DNA from: Huintestinicola sp050874005
Lineage (GTDB): Bacteria; Bacillota; Clostridia; Oscillospirales; Ruminococcaceae
DNA: 64,000 nt
Direction of reading: 5' to 3'
NCBI RefSeq assembly: GCF_050874005.1
Contig: NZ_JBNMJV010000002.1
Span: forward strand, 85,478 to 149,477
Shown: piece after piece, positions 16,964 to 25,909 of the stretch
Numbering within the stretch: position 1 is the stretch's first letter
Layout: each line of letters begins with the position of its first letter
Position numbers and translations under genes: made by a program
Notes under the pieces: generated by a model
Databases searched by the model: none
What the model saw: the letters and a program-made list of their open reading frames with translations, nothing else
Told to the model about the DNA's origin: nothing

Positions 16964-17905
16964 ATGAGCAACAAAGTCACTATTATCGGCGCAGGCAGCG
17001 TCGGCTCCACAATTGCCTATACTATGGTCGTAGACGGCATAGCTTCCGAGATCGTTCTTGTTGATATCAACGAAAACAAGGCTCTCGGCGAGGCTATGGA
17101 TATCGTTCAGGGTGTGCCCTTCTGCTCACCTTGTTCCATTTATGCAGGCAGCTATGAGGACGCCAAGGATTCTGACGTTGTTATCCTCACCTCAGGCGTG
17201 GCAAGAAAGCCCGGTCAGTCTCGTCTCGAGCTTGCTCAGACAAACGTTAACATCACCAAGTCCATTATCCCCCAGATCGTTAAATACGCTCCAAACGCTA
17301 TTTATATCATCGTAAGCAATCCTATCGACATACTCACATATCAGTTCCACAAGACCTCAGGCATTCCCGCTAACCACATAATCGGTTCGGGTACAACTCT
17401 CGACACCTCCCGTCTCCGCACAGGTCTTGCCGAGACCTTCAATATCAGCCAGCAGAACGTTCACGCTTACGTTTTCGGCGAGCACGGCGACTCCTCTTTC
17501 GTTCCCTGGTCCCTCGCTAATGTTTCCAGCATTCCCATCGACCAGTATATCGCTTGTCTCCCCGAGGACAGACGTCCTGTTGTGGACTATGCCGCTATTG
17601 AGGAATATGCAAGAAAGTCCGGCGGAAAGATCATTGCAAACAAGGGCGCTACCTTCTATGCTATCGCTATTTCCGTATGTCATATCTGCAAGTGCCTGTT
17701 CAGCGGAATAGACACTAACCTTACAGTTTCCACTATGATGAACGGCGAATACGGCATCAGCGACGTTTGTCTCAGCACACTTTCCGTTGTGGGCAGAGAC
17801 GGTGTTGAAAGCAAGCTGAACGTTCCCCTCACTGACGAGGAGATCGCTAAGCTCAGACACAGCGCTGATTGCCTCAAGGACGTTATCAAGAACCTGGATT
17901 TCTGA
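16964..17905 (+). CDS. LDH-family NAD dehydrogenase, predicted malate dehydrogenase by its Arg selectivity residue
   Basis: A 313-residue NAD-dependent 2-hydroxyacid dehydrogenase. The overall signature is that of L-lactate dehydrogenase: IIGAGSVGSTIAYTM for NAD, GSGTTLDTSRLR (catalytic Asp, substrate Arg) and GEHGDSSFVPWS (catalytic His). The mobile loop, however, reads GVARKPGQSR. Six residues before the catalytic Arg, where lactate enzymes have Gln (for example NQKPGETR), there is Arg, as in malate dehydrogenases (ARKPGMSR). The Gln-to-Arg change at this site is the classical switch of specificity from pyruvate to oxaloacetate. Fumarase and fumarate reductase follow, which fits malate formation. 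The LDH-type Thr in KGATFYAIA is retained, so some lactate activity cannot be excluded. Confidence 0.8.
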   Translation: MSNKVTIIGAGSVGSTIAYTMVVDGIASEIVLVDINENKALGEAMDIVQGVPFCSPCSIYAGSYEDAKDSDVVILTSGVARKPGQSRLELAQTNVNITKSIIPQIVKYAPNAIYIIVSNPIDILTYQFHKTSGIPANHIIGSGTTLDTSRLRTGLAETFNISQQNVHAYVFGEHGDSSFVPWSLANVSSIPIDQYIACLPEDRRPVVDYAAIEEYARKSGGKIIANKGATFYAIAISVCHICKCLFSGIDTNLTVSTMMNGEYGISDVCLSTLSVVGRDGVESKLNVPLTDEEIAKLRHSADCLKDVIKNLDF

Positions 17906-17914
17906 TATAGTCTG

Positions 17915-17985
17915 TAACTTAACAGGCGGCAGTCTGAAAATAACTGCCGCCGTAAGTTATGTATACAGCTATGAAGGCTGTATAC
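17915..17985 (+). terminator. two tandem hairpins between the dehydrogenase and fumC
   Basis: Hairpin 1 (17915-17959) has a GC-rich nine-bp arm GGCGGCAGT plus a seven-bp outer arm TAACTTA. Hairpin 2 (17961-17985) is a perfect nine-bp stem GTATACAGC with a seven-base loop, followed by a T-rich but interrupted tail. They may act as a partial terminator, a processing site or a 3'-end stabiliser. fumC has its own ribosome site after them. Confidence 0.5.
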
Positions 17986-18039
17986 GATTTCGTTTCAATT
18001 TGTTTAAAATTTATCTTTACATAAAGGAGTACATAACCA

Positions 18040-19416
18040 ATGGAATACCGTATCGAACACGATTCTATGGGTGAAGTCAAGGTTCCTGCCGACAAGTACT
18101 GGGCTGCTCAGACCGAGAGAAGCCACGAGAACTTCCTTATCGGCGTTGGTATCGAAACTATGCCCAGAGAGATCACCAAGGCTTTCGGTTATCTGAAAAA
18201 GGCGGCTGCTATGGCTAACCACGCTCTGAAGCCCGAAAAAATGACCGACGAAAAGCTTTCGGCTATCTCCAAGGCCTGCGACGAGGTCATCAGCGGAAGT
18301 CTGAACGACCACTTCCCTCTCGTTGTATGGCAGACAGGAAGCGGCACTCAGTCCAATATGAACGCCAACGAGGTAATTGCCAACCGTGGCAATGAGATCG
18401 CAGGCAGCAAGCTGCTTCACCCCAATGACGACATCAATATGAGCCAGTCCTCCAACGACACATTCCCTACAGCAATGCACATCTCCGCTGTTATTGCTAT
18501 TGAGGACAAGGTAATTCCCGCTGTAGACGAGCTTATCGCTACTTTCAAGCGCCTTGAGGAAGAAAATCAGGGCATCGTCAAGAGCGGAAGAACTCATCTT
18601 CAGGACGCTACTCCCATTGCTTTCTCCCAGGAGATAAGCGGCTGGCGTTCCTCCCTTGAAAAGGACAAGAAGCTTCTTGAGATAGCTCTCCCCGAGCTTA
18701 AAGAACTGGCTCTCGGCGGTACCGCCGTTGGAACGGGTCTTAACACTCCCAAGGGCTTTGATGTTAAGGTTGCAGAGGCTGTTTCCCAGCTTACAGGCAA
18801 GGATTTCAAGACTGCTCCCAACAAGTTCCACGCTCTTACCAGCAAGGACGAGATCGTATTCGCTCATGGCGCTCTCAAGGCTCTCGCTGCCGATATGATG
18901 AAGATCGCTAATGACGTAAGATGGCTTGCCAGCGGTCCCAGAGACGGTCTCGGCGAGATTACCATTCCCGAGAACGAGCCCGGCTCCTCCATTATGCCCG
19001 GCAAGGTAAATCCCACTCAGTGCGAGCAGGTTACTATGGTCGCTGTTCAGGTAATGGGCAACGATGTGGCTGTTGGTATGGCTGCAAGCCAGGGTAATTT
19101 TGAGCTTAACGTATTTATGCCCGTATGCGCTTACAACTTCCTCCAGTCCGCAAGACTTCTTGCCGAGTCCATCACCTCCTTCAACAAGAACTGCGCTGTA
19201 GGAATCAAGGCTAACAAGGAAAAGATGCACCACAATCTCCACAACTCCCTTATGCTCGTTACTGCTCTCAACCCCTACATCGGCTATGAGAATGCGGCTA
19301 AGACTGCCAAGAAGGCGTTCAAGGACAACATTTTCCTCAAGGAAGCCTGCGTAGAGCTTGGTTTCCTTACTGCTGAAAAATTTGACGAGGTGTTCCACCC
19401 CGAGCAGATGATATAA
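18040..19416 (+). CDS. fumC: fumarate hydratase, class II
   Basis: Interconverts malate and fumarate. The 458-residue protein has normal class II length. Motifs in order are GSGTQSNMNANEV, SQSSNDTFPTAMH, GRTHLQDATPI (active-site His) and the superfamily signature GSSIMPGKVNPTQCEQ. A close AAAGGAG ribosome site precedes the ATG. It begins the tightly packed cluster with hdrB 21 bp later and supplies fumarate for the reductase at the end of the cluster. Aspartase shares the signature, but the flanking residues and context favour fumarase. Confidence 0.94.
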   Translation: MEYRIEHDSMGEVKVPADKYWAAQTERSHENFLIGVGIETMPREITKAFGYLKKAAAMANHALKPEKMTDEKLSAISKACDEVISGSLNDHFPLVVWQTGSGTQSNMNANEVIANRGNEIAGSKLLHPNDDINMSQSSNDTFPTAMHISAVIAIEDKVIPAVDELIATFKRLEEENQGIVKSGRTHLQDATPIAFSQEISGWRSSLEKDKKLLEIALPELKELALGGTAVGTGLNTPKGFDVKVAEAVSQLTGKDFKTAPNKFHALTSKDEIVFAHGALKALAADMMKIANDVRWLASGPRDGLGEITIPENEPGSSIMPGKVNPTQCEQVTMVAVQVMGNDVAVGMAASQGNFELNVFMPVCAYNFLQSARLLAESITSFNKNCAVGIKANKEKMHHNLHNSLMLVTALNPYIGYENAAKTAKKAFKDNIFLKEACVELGFLTAEKFDEVFHPEQMI

Positions 19417-19437
19417 TTTAATGAAAGGATAAAAGCT

Positions 19438-20220
19438 ATGATTTACAGTTACTATCCGGGCTGCACTCTGAAAAACAAGGCTAAGGACCTTGACAGATAT
19501 GCCCGTCTTTCCGCACAGGCGCTGGGCTTCACGCTTGAGGAAATCGAAAACTGGCAGTGCTGCGGCGGCGTTTATCCGATGGCAAAGGACGAGATCGCTA
19601 CAAAGCTTTCCTCGGTAAGAGCCCTTGCCGACGCCAAGGCACACGGCAGAGACCTTGTTACTCTCTGCTCCGCCTGCCACAATGTTCTCAAGCAGGTGAA
19701 CAACGATATGCTCACCGACGAGGACATCTGCACCAGAGCAAACAACTACCTGAAGCTTGACGAGGAATATCACGGCGAGACCAAGGTCATTCATTTCCTT
19801 GAAGTTCTTCGTGATGTTGTGGGATTTGACAAGCTCAAAGAGAAAGTCGTTAATCCCCTTACAGGCAAGAAGATAGGCGCTTATTACGGCTGCCTGCTCC
19901 TCCGTCCCGGCAAGGTTATGCAGATGGACGACCCCGAAAATCCCAAGATAATGGAAGATTTTATCCGTGCTATCGGCGCTGAGCCTGTTATCTATCCTAT
20001 GAGAAACGAGTGCTGCGGCGGATATGTTGCTCTTGAGGACAAGGACGCTGCTGCAAAGAGAAGAAACGCTGTTGCTTCAAGCGCTGCAGGCTTCGAGGCT
20101 GAGATGATGGTCACTGCCTGTCCTCTCTGTATGTACAACTTAAAGAAGAACGACAGCAGCGTTCCCGTTTACTACTTTACCGAGCTGCTTGCTGAAGCTC
20201 TCGGCGTAAAAGATAACTAA
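19438..20220 (+). CDS. hdrB: heterodisulfide reductase subunit B-like protein (two CCG domains)
   Basis: A 260-residue HdrB homologue. It carries two complete cysteine-rich CCG motifs. The first runs from YYPGC through WQCCGG to CSACHN; the second from YYGC through NECCGG to CPLCMY. In methanogen HdrB such motifs bind two non-cubane [4Fe-4S] clusters that reduce a disulfide. Outside methanogens the partner is often unknown. Here it sits between fumC and hdrC in a run ending with fumarate reductase, so it may pass electrons toward FrdB. No DsrC or other obvious thiol partner is nearby. Confidence 0.9.
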   Translation: MIYSYYPGCTLKNKAKDLDRYARLSAQALGFTLEEIENWQCCGGVYPMAKDEIATKLSSVRALADAKAHGRDLVTLCSACHNVLKQVNNDMLTDEDICTRANNYLKLDEEYHGETKVIHFLEVLRDVVGFDKLKEKVVNPLTGKKIGAYYGCLLLRPGKVMQMDDPENPKIMEDFIRAIGAEPVIYPMRNECCGGYVALEDKDAAAKRRNAVASSAAGFEAEMMVTACPLCMYNLKKNDSSVPVYYFTELLAEALGVKDN

Positions 20221-20232
20221 GGAGGCAGGAAG

Positions 20233-20610
20233 ATGGATAAAAAAGAAGAAATTCTCCGCATAAGCGGCGTCAATGTACGCAAGTGTATGCGCTGCGGCAA
20301 ATGCTCCGGCACCTGTCCTTCCTATGACGAGATGGAATATCATCCTCATCAGTTCGTTTATATGGTAGAGTCCGGTGATATTGAGCCTCTGTTAAAGAGT
20401 GAGTCTCTTTACAAGTGCCTTTCCTGCTTTGCCTGCGTCGAAAGATGTCCGAGAGGCGTTGAGCCTGCTAAGGTAGTTGAGGCTGTTCGTCTCGCTGCCA
20501 TAAGACAGAAGGGCAACAATCACCTCAAGGCAGAAATGGTTCCCGAGCTTTTAGACGATGAAACTCCTCAGCAGCTTCTCGTCAGCGCATTCCGTAAATT
20601 CAGTAAGTAA
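20233..20610 (+). CDS. hdrC: heterodisulfide reductase subunit C-like ferredoxin protein
   Basis: A 125-residue protein with two [4Fe-4S] motifs, CMRCGKCSGTCP near residue 17 and CLSCFACVERCP near residue 59. Both are followed by helical segments, as in HdrC. It relays electrons from HdrA to HdrB. It starts 12 bp after hdrB behind a GGAGG site, and hdrA follows 15 bp later, so the three subunits are likely made together. Family assignment is firm from motif spacing and context. Confidence 0.9.
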   Translation: MDKKEEILRISGVNVRKCMRCGKCSGTCPSYDEMEYHPHQFVYMVESGDIEPLLKSESLYKCLSCFACVERCPRGVEPAKVVEAVRLAAIRQKGNNHLKAEMVPELLDDETPQQLLVSAFRKFSK

Positions 20611-20625
20611 GGAGGAGAAAAATCA

Positions 20626-22638
20626 ATGCATAGAATAGGCGTATTTGTATGCCACTGCGGTACAAACATTGCTGCAACTGTTGATGTCAAGGCTGTTGCC
20701 GAGGCTATGAAGCAGGAGCCGGGCGTAGTTTTCTCCGTAGATTATCAGTATATGTGTTCCGAGGGCGGTCAGACTATGATCCAGGACGCTATCAAGGAAC
20801 AAAAGCTCACAGGCGTTGTTGTCTGCTCGTGCTCGCCCCGTATGCACGAGGCTACCTTCAGAAAGGCAGCTTCCAAAGCCGGCATCAACCCTTATATGGT
20901 GGAGATCGCCAATATCCGTGAGCAGTGCTCCTGGATACATAAGGATATTATGACTGCCACCGAAAAGGCTATCATTCTCGCAAGAACTGCTGTTGCAAAG
21001 GTTCAGCTGAACGCTCCCCTGGTTGCAGGCGAAAGCCCCGTTACCAAGCGTGCTCTCGTTATCGGAGGCGGTATTGCGGGTATGCAGACTGCTCTCGATA
21101 TTGCTGAGGCAGGCTTTGAGGTTGATATCGTTGAGAAGCAGCCCACTATCGGCGGCAAGATGACTCAGATAGATAAGACCTTCCCCACTCTCGACTGTGC
21201 TTCCTGTATCCTGACACCTAAAATGGTTGACTGCGCTCAGAATGAAAAAATTCACATCTACGCTTACAGCGAGGTTGAGGAGGTCAACGGATTTGTTGGC
21301 AATTTCACCGCTAAGATCAGGAAAAAGGCTCGCTATGTTGACACCACAAAGTGCACAGGCTGCGGCGTATGTACCGAGAAATGTCCTCAGAAGGAAGTCC
21401 CCAACGAGTTCAACCTTGGTCTGAACACAAGACGTGCTATTTACATTCCCTTTGCTCAGGCTGTTCCCAAGGTAGCTACTATTGACGCTGATTACTGCAC
21501 AATGCTCAAGACAGGCAAGTGCGGCGTTTGCTCAAAGGTCTGCACAGCAGGCGCTATCGACTACAAGCAGCAGGACGAGATCATTGAGGAAAAGTACGGC
21601 GCAATCGTTGCGGCTACAGGCTACAATCCTATCAATATCGAAAAATACGACGAGTTTGCATATTCTCAGAGCAAGGACGTTGTTACTTCTCTCGAGCTTG
21701 AGAGACTGATGAATGCTGCAGGTCCTTCCAGCGGTACTCTTATCAGACCCTCTTACCTTGACAAGCAGGACGACCCCAAGGCTCACCCCAAGACCATTGT
21801 ATTCGTACAGTGCGTTGGTTCCAGATCGGATGACGGCTGCGGAAAGCCCTACTGCTCCAAGATATGCTGTATGTACACTGCTAAGCACGCTATGCTTATC
21901 AGAGAAAAATATCCCGATACAGATGTTTATGTATTCTACATTGACGTTCGTACTCCCGGTAAGCTCTTTGATGAGTTCTATCGCAGAGCTGTTGAACAGT
22001 ACGGTGTTCACTACATCAAGGGTATGGTCGGAAAGGTAGCTCCTCAGCCCGACGGCACTCTTTCCGTTCAGGCTTCCGATCTTATCGCCAACAAGCAGCT
22101 TCATATCAATGCCGATCTGGTGGTTCTCGCAACCGCTATCGAGCCTGATAAGACTGCACGCTCCGTTGCTACTATGCTCAGAGCAAGTATGGATACAAAC
22201 GATTTCTTCACCGAGGCTCACGCAAAGCTTCGTCCCGTTGAAAGCCCCACTGCAGGCGTTTTCCTCTCGGGCGTTTGTCAGGGTCCTAAGGATATCCCCG
22301 AGACTGTTTCTCAGGCAAGTGCCGCTGCCGCTAAGGTAATTGGTCTTCTTGCCAAGGACAAGCTCACAGGTAACCCCTGCGTCGCTCAGCCCGACGAGCT
22401 TATGTGCAACGGCTGCTCCTCCTGCGAAAAGGTTTGCCCCTACGGCGCTATCACCTATTCCGACAAGGAATTCAGACAGCCTGACAGAACTGTGGCTATT
22501 CGCCGTGTCGCTTCCGTTAACGAAGCTGTTTGTCAGGGCTGCGGAGCTTGTACTGTTGCTTGTCCTTCGGGAGCAATGGATCTGAAGGGCTTCTCCAATA
22601 AACAGATTATGGCGGAGGTAGATGCAATATGCAAGTAA
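20626..22638 (+). CDS. hdrA: heterodisulfide reductase subunit A-like flavoprotein (candidate electron-bifurcating subunit)
   Basis: A 670-residue HdrA. An N-terminal domain rich in Cys (FVCHCGT, CSCSPRMHE) precedes the FAD-binding Rossmann motif LVIGGGIAGMQTALDIAEAG near residue 145. A ferredoxin insert (CTGCGVCTEKCP, then CGVCSKVC) follows. The C-terminus has two [4Fe-4S] motifs, CNGCSSCEKVCP near 592 and CQGCGACTVACP near 636. In characterised complexes the HdrA flavin splits electron pairs between a high-potential acceptor (via HdrBC) and ferredoxin. Its end overlaps flxD by 10 bp. Confidence 0.92.
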   Translation: MHRIGVFVCHCGTNIAATVDVKAVAEAMKQEPGVVFSVDYQYMCSEGGQTMIQDAIKEQKLTGVVVCSCSPRMHEATFRKAASKAGINPYMVEIANIREQCSWIHKDIMTATEKAIILARTAVAKVQLNAPLVAGESPVTKRALVIGGGIAGMQTALDIAEAGFEVDIVEKQPTIGGKMTQIDKTFPTLDCASCILTPKMVDCAQNEKIHIYAYSEVEEVNGFVGNFTAKIRKKARYVDTTKCTGCGVCTEKCPQKEVPNEFNLGLNTRRAIYIPFAQAVPKVATIDADYCTMLKTGKCGVCSKVCTAGAIDYKQQDEIIEEKYGAIVAATGYNPINIEKYDEFAYSQSKDVVTSLELERLMNAAGPSSGTLIRPSYLDKQDDPKAHPKTIVFVQCVGSRSDDGCGKPYCSKICCMYTAKHAMLIREKYPDTDVYVFYIDVRTPGKLFDEFYRRAVEQYGVHYIKGMVGKVAPQPDGTLSVQASDLIANKQLHINADLVVLATAIEPDKTARSVATMLRASMDTNDFFTEAHAKLRPVESPTAGVFLSGVCQGPKDIPETVSQASAAAAKVIGLLAKDKLTGNPCVAQPDELMCNGCSSCEKVCPYGAITYSDKEFRQPDRTVAIRRVASVNEAVCQGCGACTVACPSGAMDLKGFSNKQIMAEVDAICK

Positions 22639-23075
22639 ACGAAAACAAGGAATTCAGACCCAAGATCGTTGCATTCTGCTGCAACTGGTGCTCCTATGCA
22701 GGCGCTGACCTGGCAGGCACCAACAGACTTAATTATCCCGCAGATGTGAAGATCATCCGTGTACCCTGCTCCTGCCGTGTTAACCCTATGTTTATCCTCC
22801 GTGCTTTCCAGAGAGGTGCTGACGGCGTTATTATGTGCGGCTGCCACCCCGGAGACTGCCACTATACATCGGGCAACTACTTCGCAAGACGCAGAATGAC
22901 TCTCCTCTTCTCTATGCTTGACTTTATGGGCATTGAGAGAGAAAGAACAAGAGTTGAATGGGTATCCGCTGCAGAAGGCGCAAAATTTGCAGCCACAATG
23001 AATGAGTTCGTCGAGACCGTTGCTAAGCTCGGCGAAAACAAGAGATTGGAGGATCTGAGATGCAAGAAGCAGTGA
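22629..23075 (+). CDS. flxD: MvhD/FlxD-type iron-sulfur linker protein
   Basis: A 148-residue MvhD-family protein, which links HdrA to its electron-donating enzyme through a [2Fe-2S] cluster. Conserved cysteines are visible in AFCCNWCSYAGAD, VPCSCR and MCGCHPGDCHY. It overlaps hdrA by 10 bp and flxC by 16 bp. In Flx-Hdr systems of sulfate reducers the same family is named FlxD, and the three flx-like genes downstream support that assignment here. Confidence 0.88.
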   Translation: MQVNENKEFRPKIVAFCCNWCSYAGADLAGTNRLNYPADVKIIRVPCSCRVNPMFILRAFQRGADGVIMCGCHPGDCHYTSGNYFARRRMTLLFSMLDFMGIERERTRVEWVSAAEGAKFAATMNEFVETVAKLGENKRLEDLRCKKQ

Positions 23076-24037
23076 TAAAGCGTGCCAAAGAGCTTCTGGC
23101 TGACGGTACCGTTAACCGTGTTGTTGGCTGGAAAGCAGGCGAATTTGCTTACGATACGACTCCTGCTGTTTTCACATCAGCTGAGGAGCTGGACGCAGAC
23201 TTCATCTACAACGATTTCTGTGCGCCCAATCTTTCAAAATACATCATCAAGGAATCCCGCAAGGAGGGCAAGCTCCTTGTATTCCTGAAGCCCTGCGATA
23301 CTTACAGCTTCAACCAGCTTCTCAAGGAGCACAGAATTATCCGTGAAAACGTATATATCATCGCTGTTCCCTGCACAGGCAAGGTTGACGCTGACACCGT
23401 TAAGTCCAAGGGCGTTAAGGGTATCACAGGCATGGAGAGCGACGGCGAGACCGTTACTATCCACACTCTTTACGGCGACAAAACTATGCCCAAGTCCGAA
23501 ACTCTCGGTGACAAATGCCGCACCTGCAAGAGCAAGAAGCACGTTATTTTCGATGAGATAATCGGCGAGGACGGCGAGGTCAATGACGACGGCGCACGCT
23601 TTGAGCTTGTTGAAAAGCTTGAAATGATGACTGCCGATGAGCGTTACGATTTCTGGAGAGGCGAACTTTCCAAGTGTATCCGCTGCAACGCCTGCCGCAA
23701 TGTATGTCCTGCCTGCTCCTGCGAAAACTGCGTATTCGATAACCCGAATTCAGGCATCGCTCAGAGAGCGGCTACCGATTCCTTTGAGGAGAATATGTTC
23801 CATCTTATCCGCTCCTTCCACGTTGCGGGCAGATGCACAGACTGCGGCGAATGTACAAGAGTTTGTCCTCAGAACATTCCTCTCCACCTTATCAACCGCA
23901 AGTACATCAAGGATATAAACGAGTTCTACGGTGATTACCAGGCAGGCTCCGACCTTGAGACAAGAGCTCCTCTCAACGCTTACACATTCGATGACTGCGA
24001 GCCTAATATCGTATACAAAAGAGGAGGTAACGAATAA
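23060..24037 (+). CDS. flxC: FlxC-like 4Fe-4S dicluster protein
   Basis: A 325-residue protein. The N-terminal half resembles FrhB/FdhB-type coenzyme or flavin-binding subunits (LKPCDTYSFNQLL, VPCTGK, and CRTCKSKKH). The C-terminal half has two [4Fe-4S] motifs, CIRCNACRNVCPAC near residue 207 and CTDCGECTRVCP near 259. GGAGG precedes its ATG inside the end of flxD. In Flx complexes this class moves electrons between the NADH module and FlxD. The letter C is assigned by order and by analogy with the flxABCD-hdrABC locus of Desulfovibrio; subunits B and C could be swapped. Confidence 0.75.
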   Translation: MQEAVIKRAKELLADGTVNRVVGWKAGEFAYDTTPAVFTSAEELDADFIYNDFCAPNLSKYIIKESRKEGKLLVFLKPCDTYSFNQLLKEHRIIRENVYIIAVPCTGKVDADTVKSKGVKGITGMESDGETVTIHTLYGDKTMPKSETLGDKCRTCKSKKHVIFDEIIGEDGEVNDDGARFELVEKLEMMTADERYDFWRGELSKCIRCNACRNVCPACSCENCVFDNPNSGIAQRAATDSFEENMFHLIRSFHVAGRCTDCGECTRVCPQNIPLHLINRKYIKDINEFYGDYQAGSDLETRAPLNAYTFDDCEPNIVYKRGGNE

Positions 24038-25056
24038 TGTTCAAGCTTCCTATTGATAAATTAAACGACTTCTTTGCGGCTGTTTCCGCTTCTCAGTCAC
24101 TTTATCTGCCTGTTGACGGCAATGACGGCAGAGCAAGCTACAAGAAGTGGAGCGAGGGCGTGACCCTCAGCAAGGCTCTCAACACCGTAAGAAGCGCTAA
24201 GGACTTCTTCTTCCCCCAGACCGAAAATCTCTGCGACTTCAACAGAAACGGTCTGAACATCGAGATAATCGACAACAGAACCGAAAGTGAGGACTTCGTT
24301 GTATTCGGCGTTCGTGCCTGCGACGCAAGAAGCTTCACTATCCTTGACAAGGTTTTCCTGGTTGACCCTGTGGACAGCTACTATGCTACACGCAGAGAGC
24401 ACGGCACTATCGTTACTATGGCGTGTACTGCACCCGAGGAAAACTGCTTCTGCAATGTTTTCGGCATTGACGCTGCTGCTCCCGAGGGAGACGCTGCCTG
24501 CTGGATGACTGAGGACGCTCTCTACATCAAGGCTAACAACGAAAAGGGCGAGAAGTTCACCCAGTCCGTAAAGAGCCTGCTTACAGAATGCGGCAGCGAG
24601 GCTGTTGAGGCTCAGCAGAAAGAGACCAAGGCTATTATGGAAAAGCTCCCCTTTGCAGGAATTTCCACCGATTATTTCAGAAAGAACACTCTTCTCGATA
24701 TATTCAACTCCGACAAGTGGGCTAAGCTTTCCGAAGCTTGTCTCGGCTGCGGAACCTGCACATTCGTATGTCCCACCTGCCAGTGCTACGACATCAAGGA
24801 CTACGACACAGGTCACGGTATCAAGCGTTACCGCACCTGGGACAGCTGTATGTATTCCGATTTCACAAAAATGGCTGCTGCTAACTCCAGAAACACTCAG
24901 CTTCAGCGTTTCAGACAGAGATTTATGCACAAGCTCGTTTATTTCCCCGATAACAATAACGGCGAGTTCGGCTGCGTAGGCTGCGGACGATGCCTGTCCA
25001 GATGTCCCATTTCTATGAATATCGTTAAGGTCGTCAAGACTTTCGGAGAGGAGTAA
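24037..25056 (+). CDS. flxB: FlxB-like 4Fe-4S protein
   Basis: A 339-residue protein similar in layout to the AsrA/hydrogenase-beta iron-sulfur subunits. An N-terminal domain of about 220 residues (with FGVRACDARSF and CTAPEENCFC) precedes two [4Fe-4S] motifs, CLGCGTCTFVCPTCQC near residue 233 and CVGCGRCLSRCP near 312. Its start codon overlaps the stop of flxC (TAATG). Together with the next gene it should form the NAD(P)H-oxidising arm of the Flx module. The exact Flx letter is inferred. Confidence 0.78.
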   Translation: MFKLPIDKLNDFFAAVSASQSLYLPVDGNDGRASYKKWSEGVTLSKALNTVRSAKDFFFPQTENLCDFNRNGLNIEIIDNRTESEDFVVFGVRACDARSFTILDKVFLVDPVDSYYATRREHGTIVTMACTAPEENCFCNVFGIDAAAPEGDAACWMTEDALYIKANNEKGEKFTQSVKSLLTECGSEAVEAQQKETKAIMEKLPFAGISTDYFRKNTLLDIFNSDKWAKLSEACLGCGTCTFVCPTCQCYDIKDYDTGHGIKRYRTWDSCMYSDFTKMAAANSRNTQLQRFRQRFMHKLVYFPDNNNGEFGCVGCGRCLSRCPISMNIVKVVKTFGEE

Positions 25057-25062
25057 TGAATA

Positions 25063-25890
25063 ATGCTGAATGAAACTTTGATCCCAAAACTCGGCGTTGT
25101 TACCGATATCCGTCAGGATACTCCCGACGTCAAGACCTTCCGTGTTGTGGGAACAGACGGAAAAAAGCTTTTTGAACATATTCCCGGACAGTGCGCTATG
25201 CTTTCTATCCCCGGAGTAGGCGAGGGTATGTTTTCCATCACTTCTTCGCCTACAAACAAGGAATTTATGGAATTTTCCATCAAGAAGTGCGGCTGCCTTA
25301 CCTCCTGGCTCCATATGATGGACGTTGGTCAGCAGATCACAGTAAGAGGTCCTTACGGAAACGGATTCCCTGTTGAGTCCGATTTCAAGGGCAAAAATCT
25401 GCTGTTCATCGCAGGCGGTATCGGTCTTGCTCCTCTGCGCTCCGTTATCAATTATGTACGTGACAACCGTGCTAATTACGGCAGCGTTCAGATCATTTAC
25501 GGCTCCCGTTCCAAGGACGATCTCGTTGACTACAAGGAGATCATCGACGAGTGGATGAAGGACGACGGCATTGAGGTCAACCTCACCATCGACCGTGAGC
25601 AGGAAGGCTGGGACGGTCACGTTGGTTTCGTTCCCAACTACGTTAAGGAGCTTAATCCCGATATCAGCAAGACCGTTGTTATGTGCGGCCCCCCTATTAT
25701 GATAAAGTTCACACTTGCAGGTCTTAAAGAGCTGGGCTTCAACGAAACTCAGGTATTTACCACTATGGAGCTTCGTATGAAGTGTGCTATCGGCAAATGC
25801 GGCAGATGCAATATCGGCAACAAGTATGTCTGCAAGGACGGACCTGTATTCAGATTTGACCAGCTCGACGAGCTGCCTAACGAATATTGA
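25063..25890 (+). CDS. flxA: FlxA-like FAD/NAD(P)-binding oxidoreductase
   Basis: A 275-residue ferredoxin-reductase-fold protein, the probable NADH entry point. The FAD-binding barrel contains MFSITSSPTN. The NAD half contains FIAGGIGLAPLRSVI and VVMCGPPIMIKF. A C-terminal [2Fe-2S] site of the dihydroorotate-dehydrogenase-B type reads CAIGKCGRCNIG with a later Cys in KYVCKDGP. Only six bases separate it from flxB, and frdB follows within 20 bp. The cofactor could be NADH or NADPH; the sequence alone does not decide. Confidence 0.85.
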   Translation: MLNETLIPKLGVVTDIRQDTPDVKTFRVVGTDGKKLFEHIPGQCAMLSIPGVGEGMFSITSSPTNKEFMEFSIKKCGCLTSWLHMMDVGQQITVRGPYGNGFPVESDFKGKNLLFIAGGIGLAPLRSVINYVRDNRANYGSVQIIYGSRSKDDLVDYKEIIDEWMKDDGIEVNLTIDREQEGWDGHVGFVPNYVKELNPDISKTVVMCGPPIMIKFTLAGLKELGFNETQVFTTMELRMKCAIGKCGRCNIGNKYVCKDGPVFRFDQLDELPNEY

Positions 25891-25909
25891 TTAAGGAGTG
25901 AAGTTCACG

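Noticed and set aside
18004..19794. 596-codon open frame on the minus strand opposite fumC and hdrB
   Set aside because: It mirrors the codon bias of the plus-strand genes, has no ribosome site, and its translation shows no recognisable domain, whereas fumC and hdrB carry full family motifs.
20626..23075. A methanogen-type Hdr-Mvh hydrogenase complex
   Set aside because: MvhD-like FlxD is followed by FlxC, FlxB and FlxA-type NAD(P)H oxidoreductase genes, and there is no NiFe hydrogenase subunit (MvhA/MvhG) in the cluster.
24097..25620. 507-codon minus-strand open frame opposite flxB and flxA
   Set aside because: Same shadow effect; the plus-strand proteins have complete iron-sulfur and flavin motifs and tight spacing.
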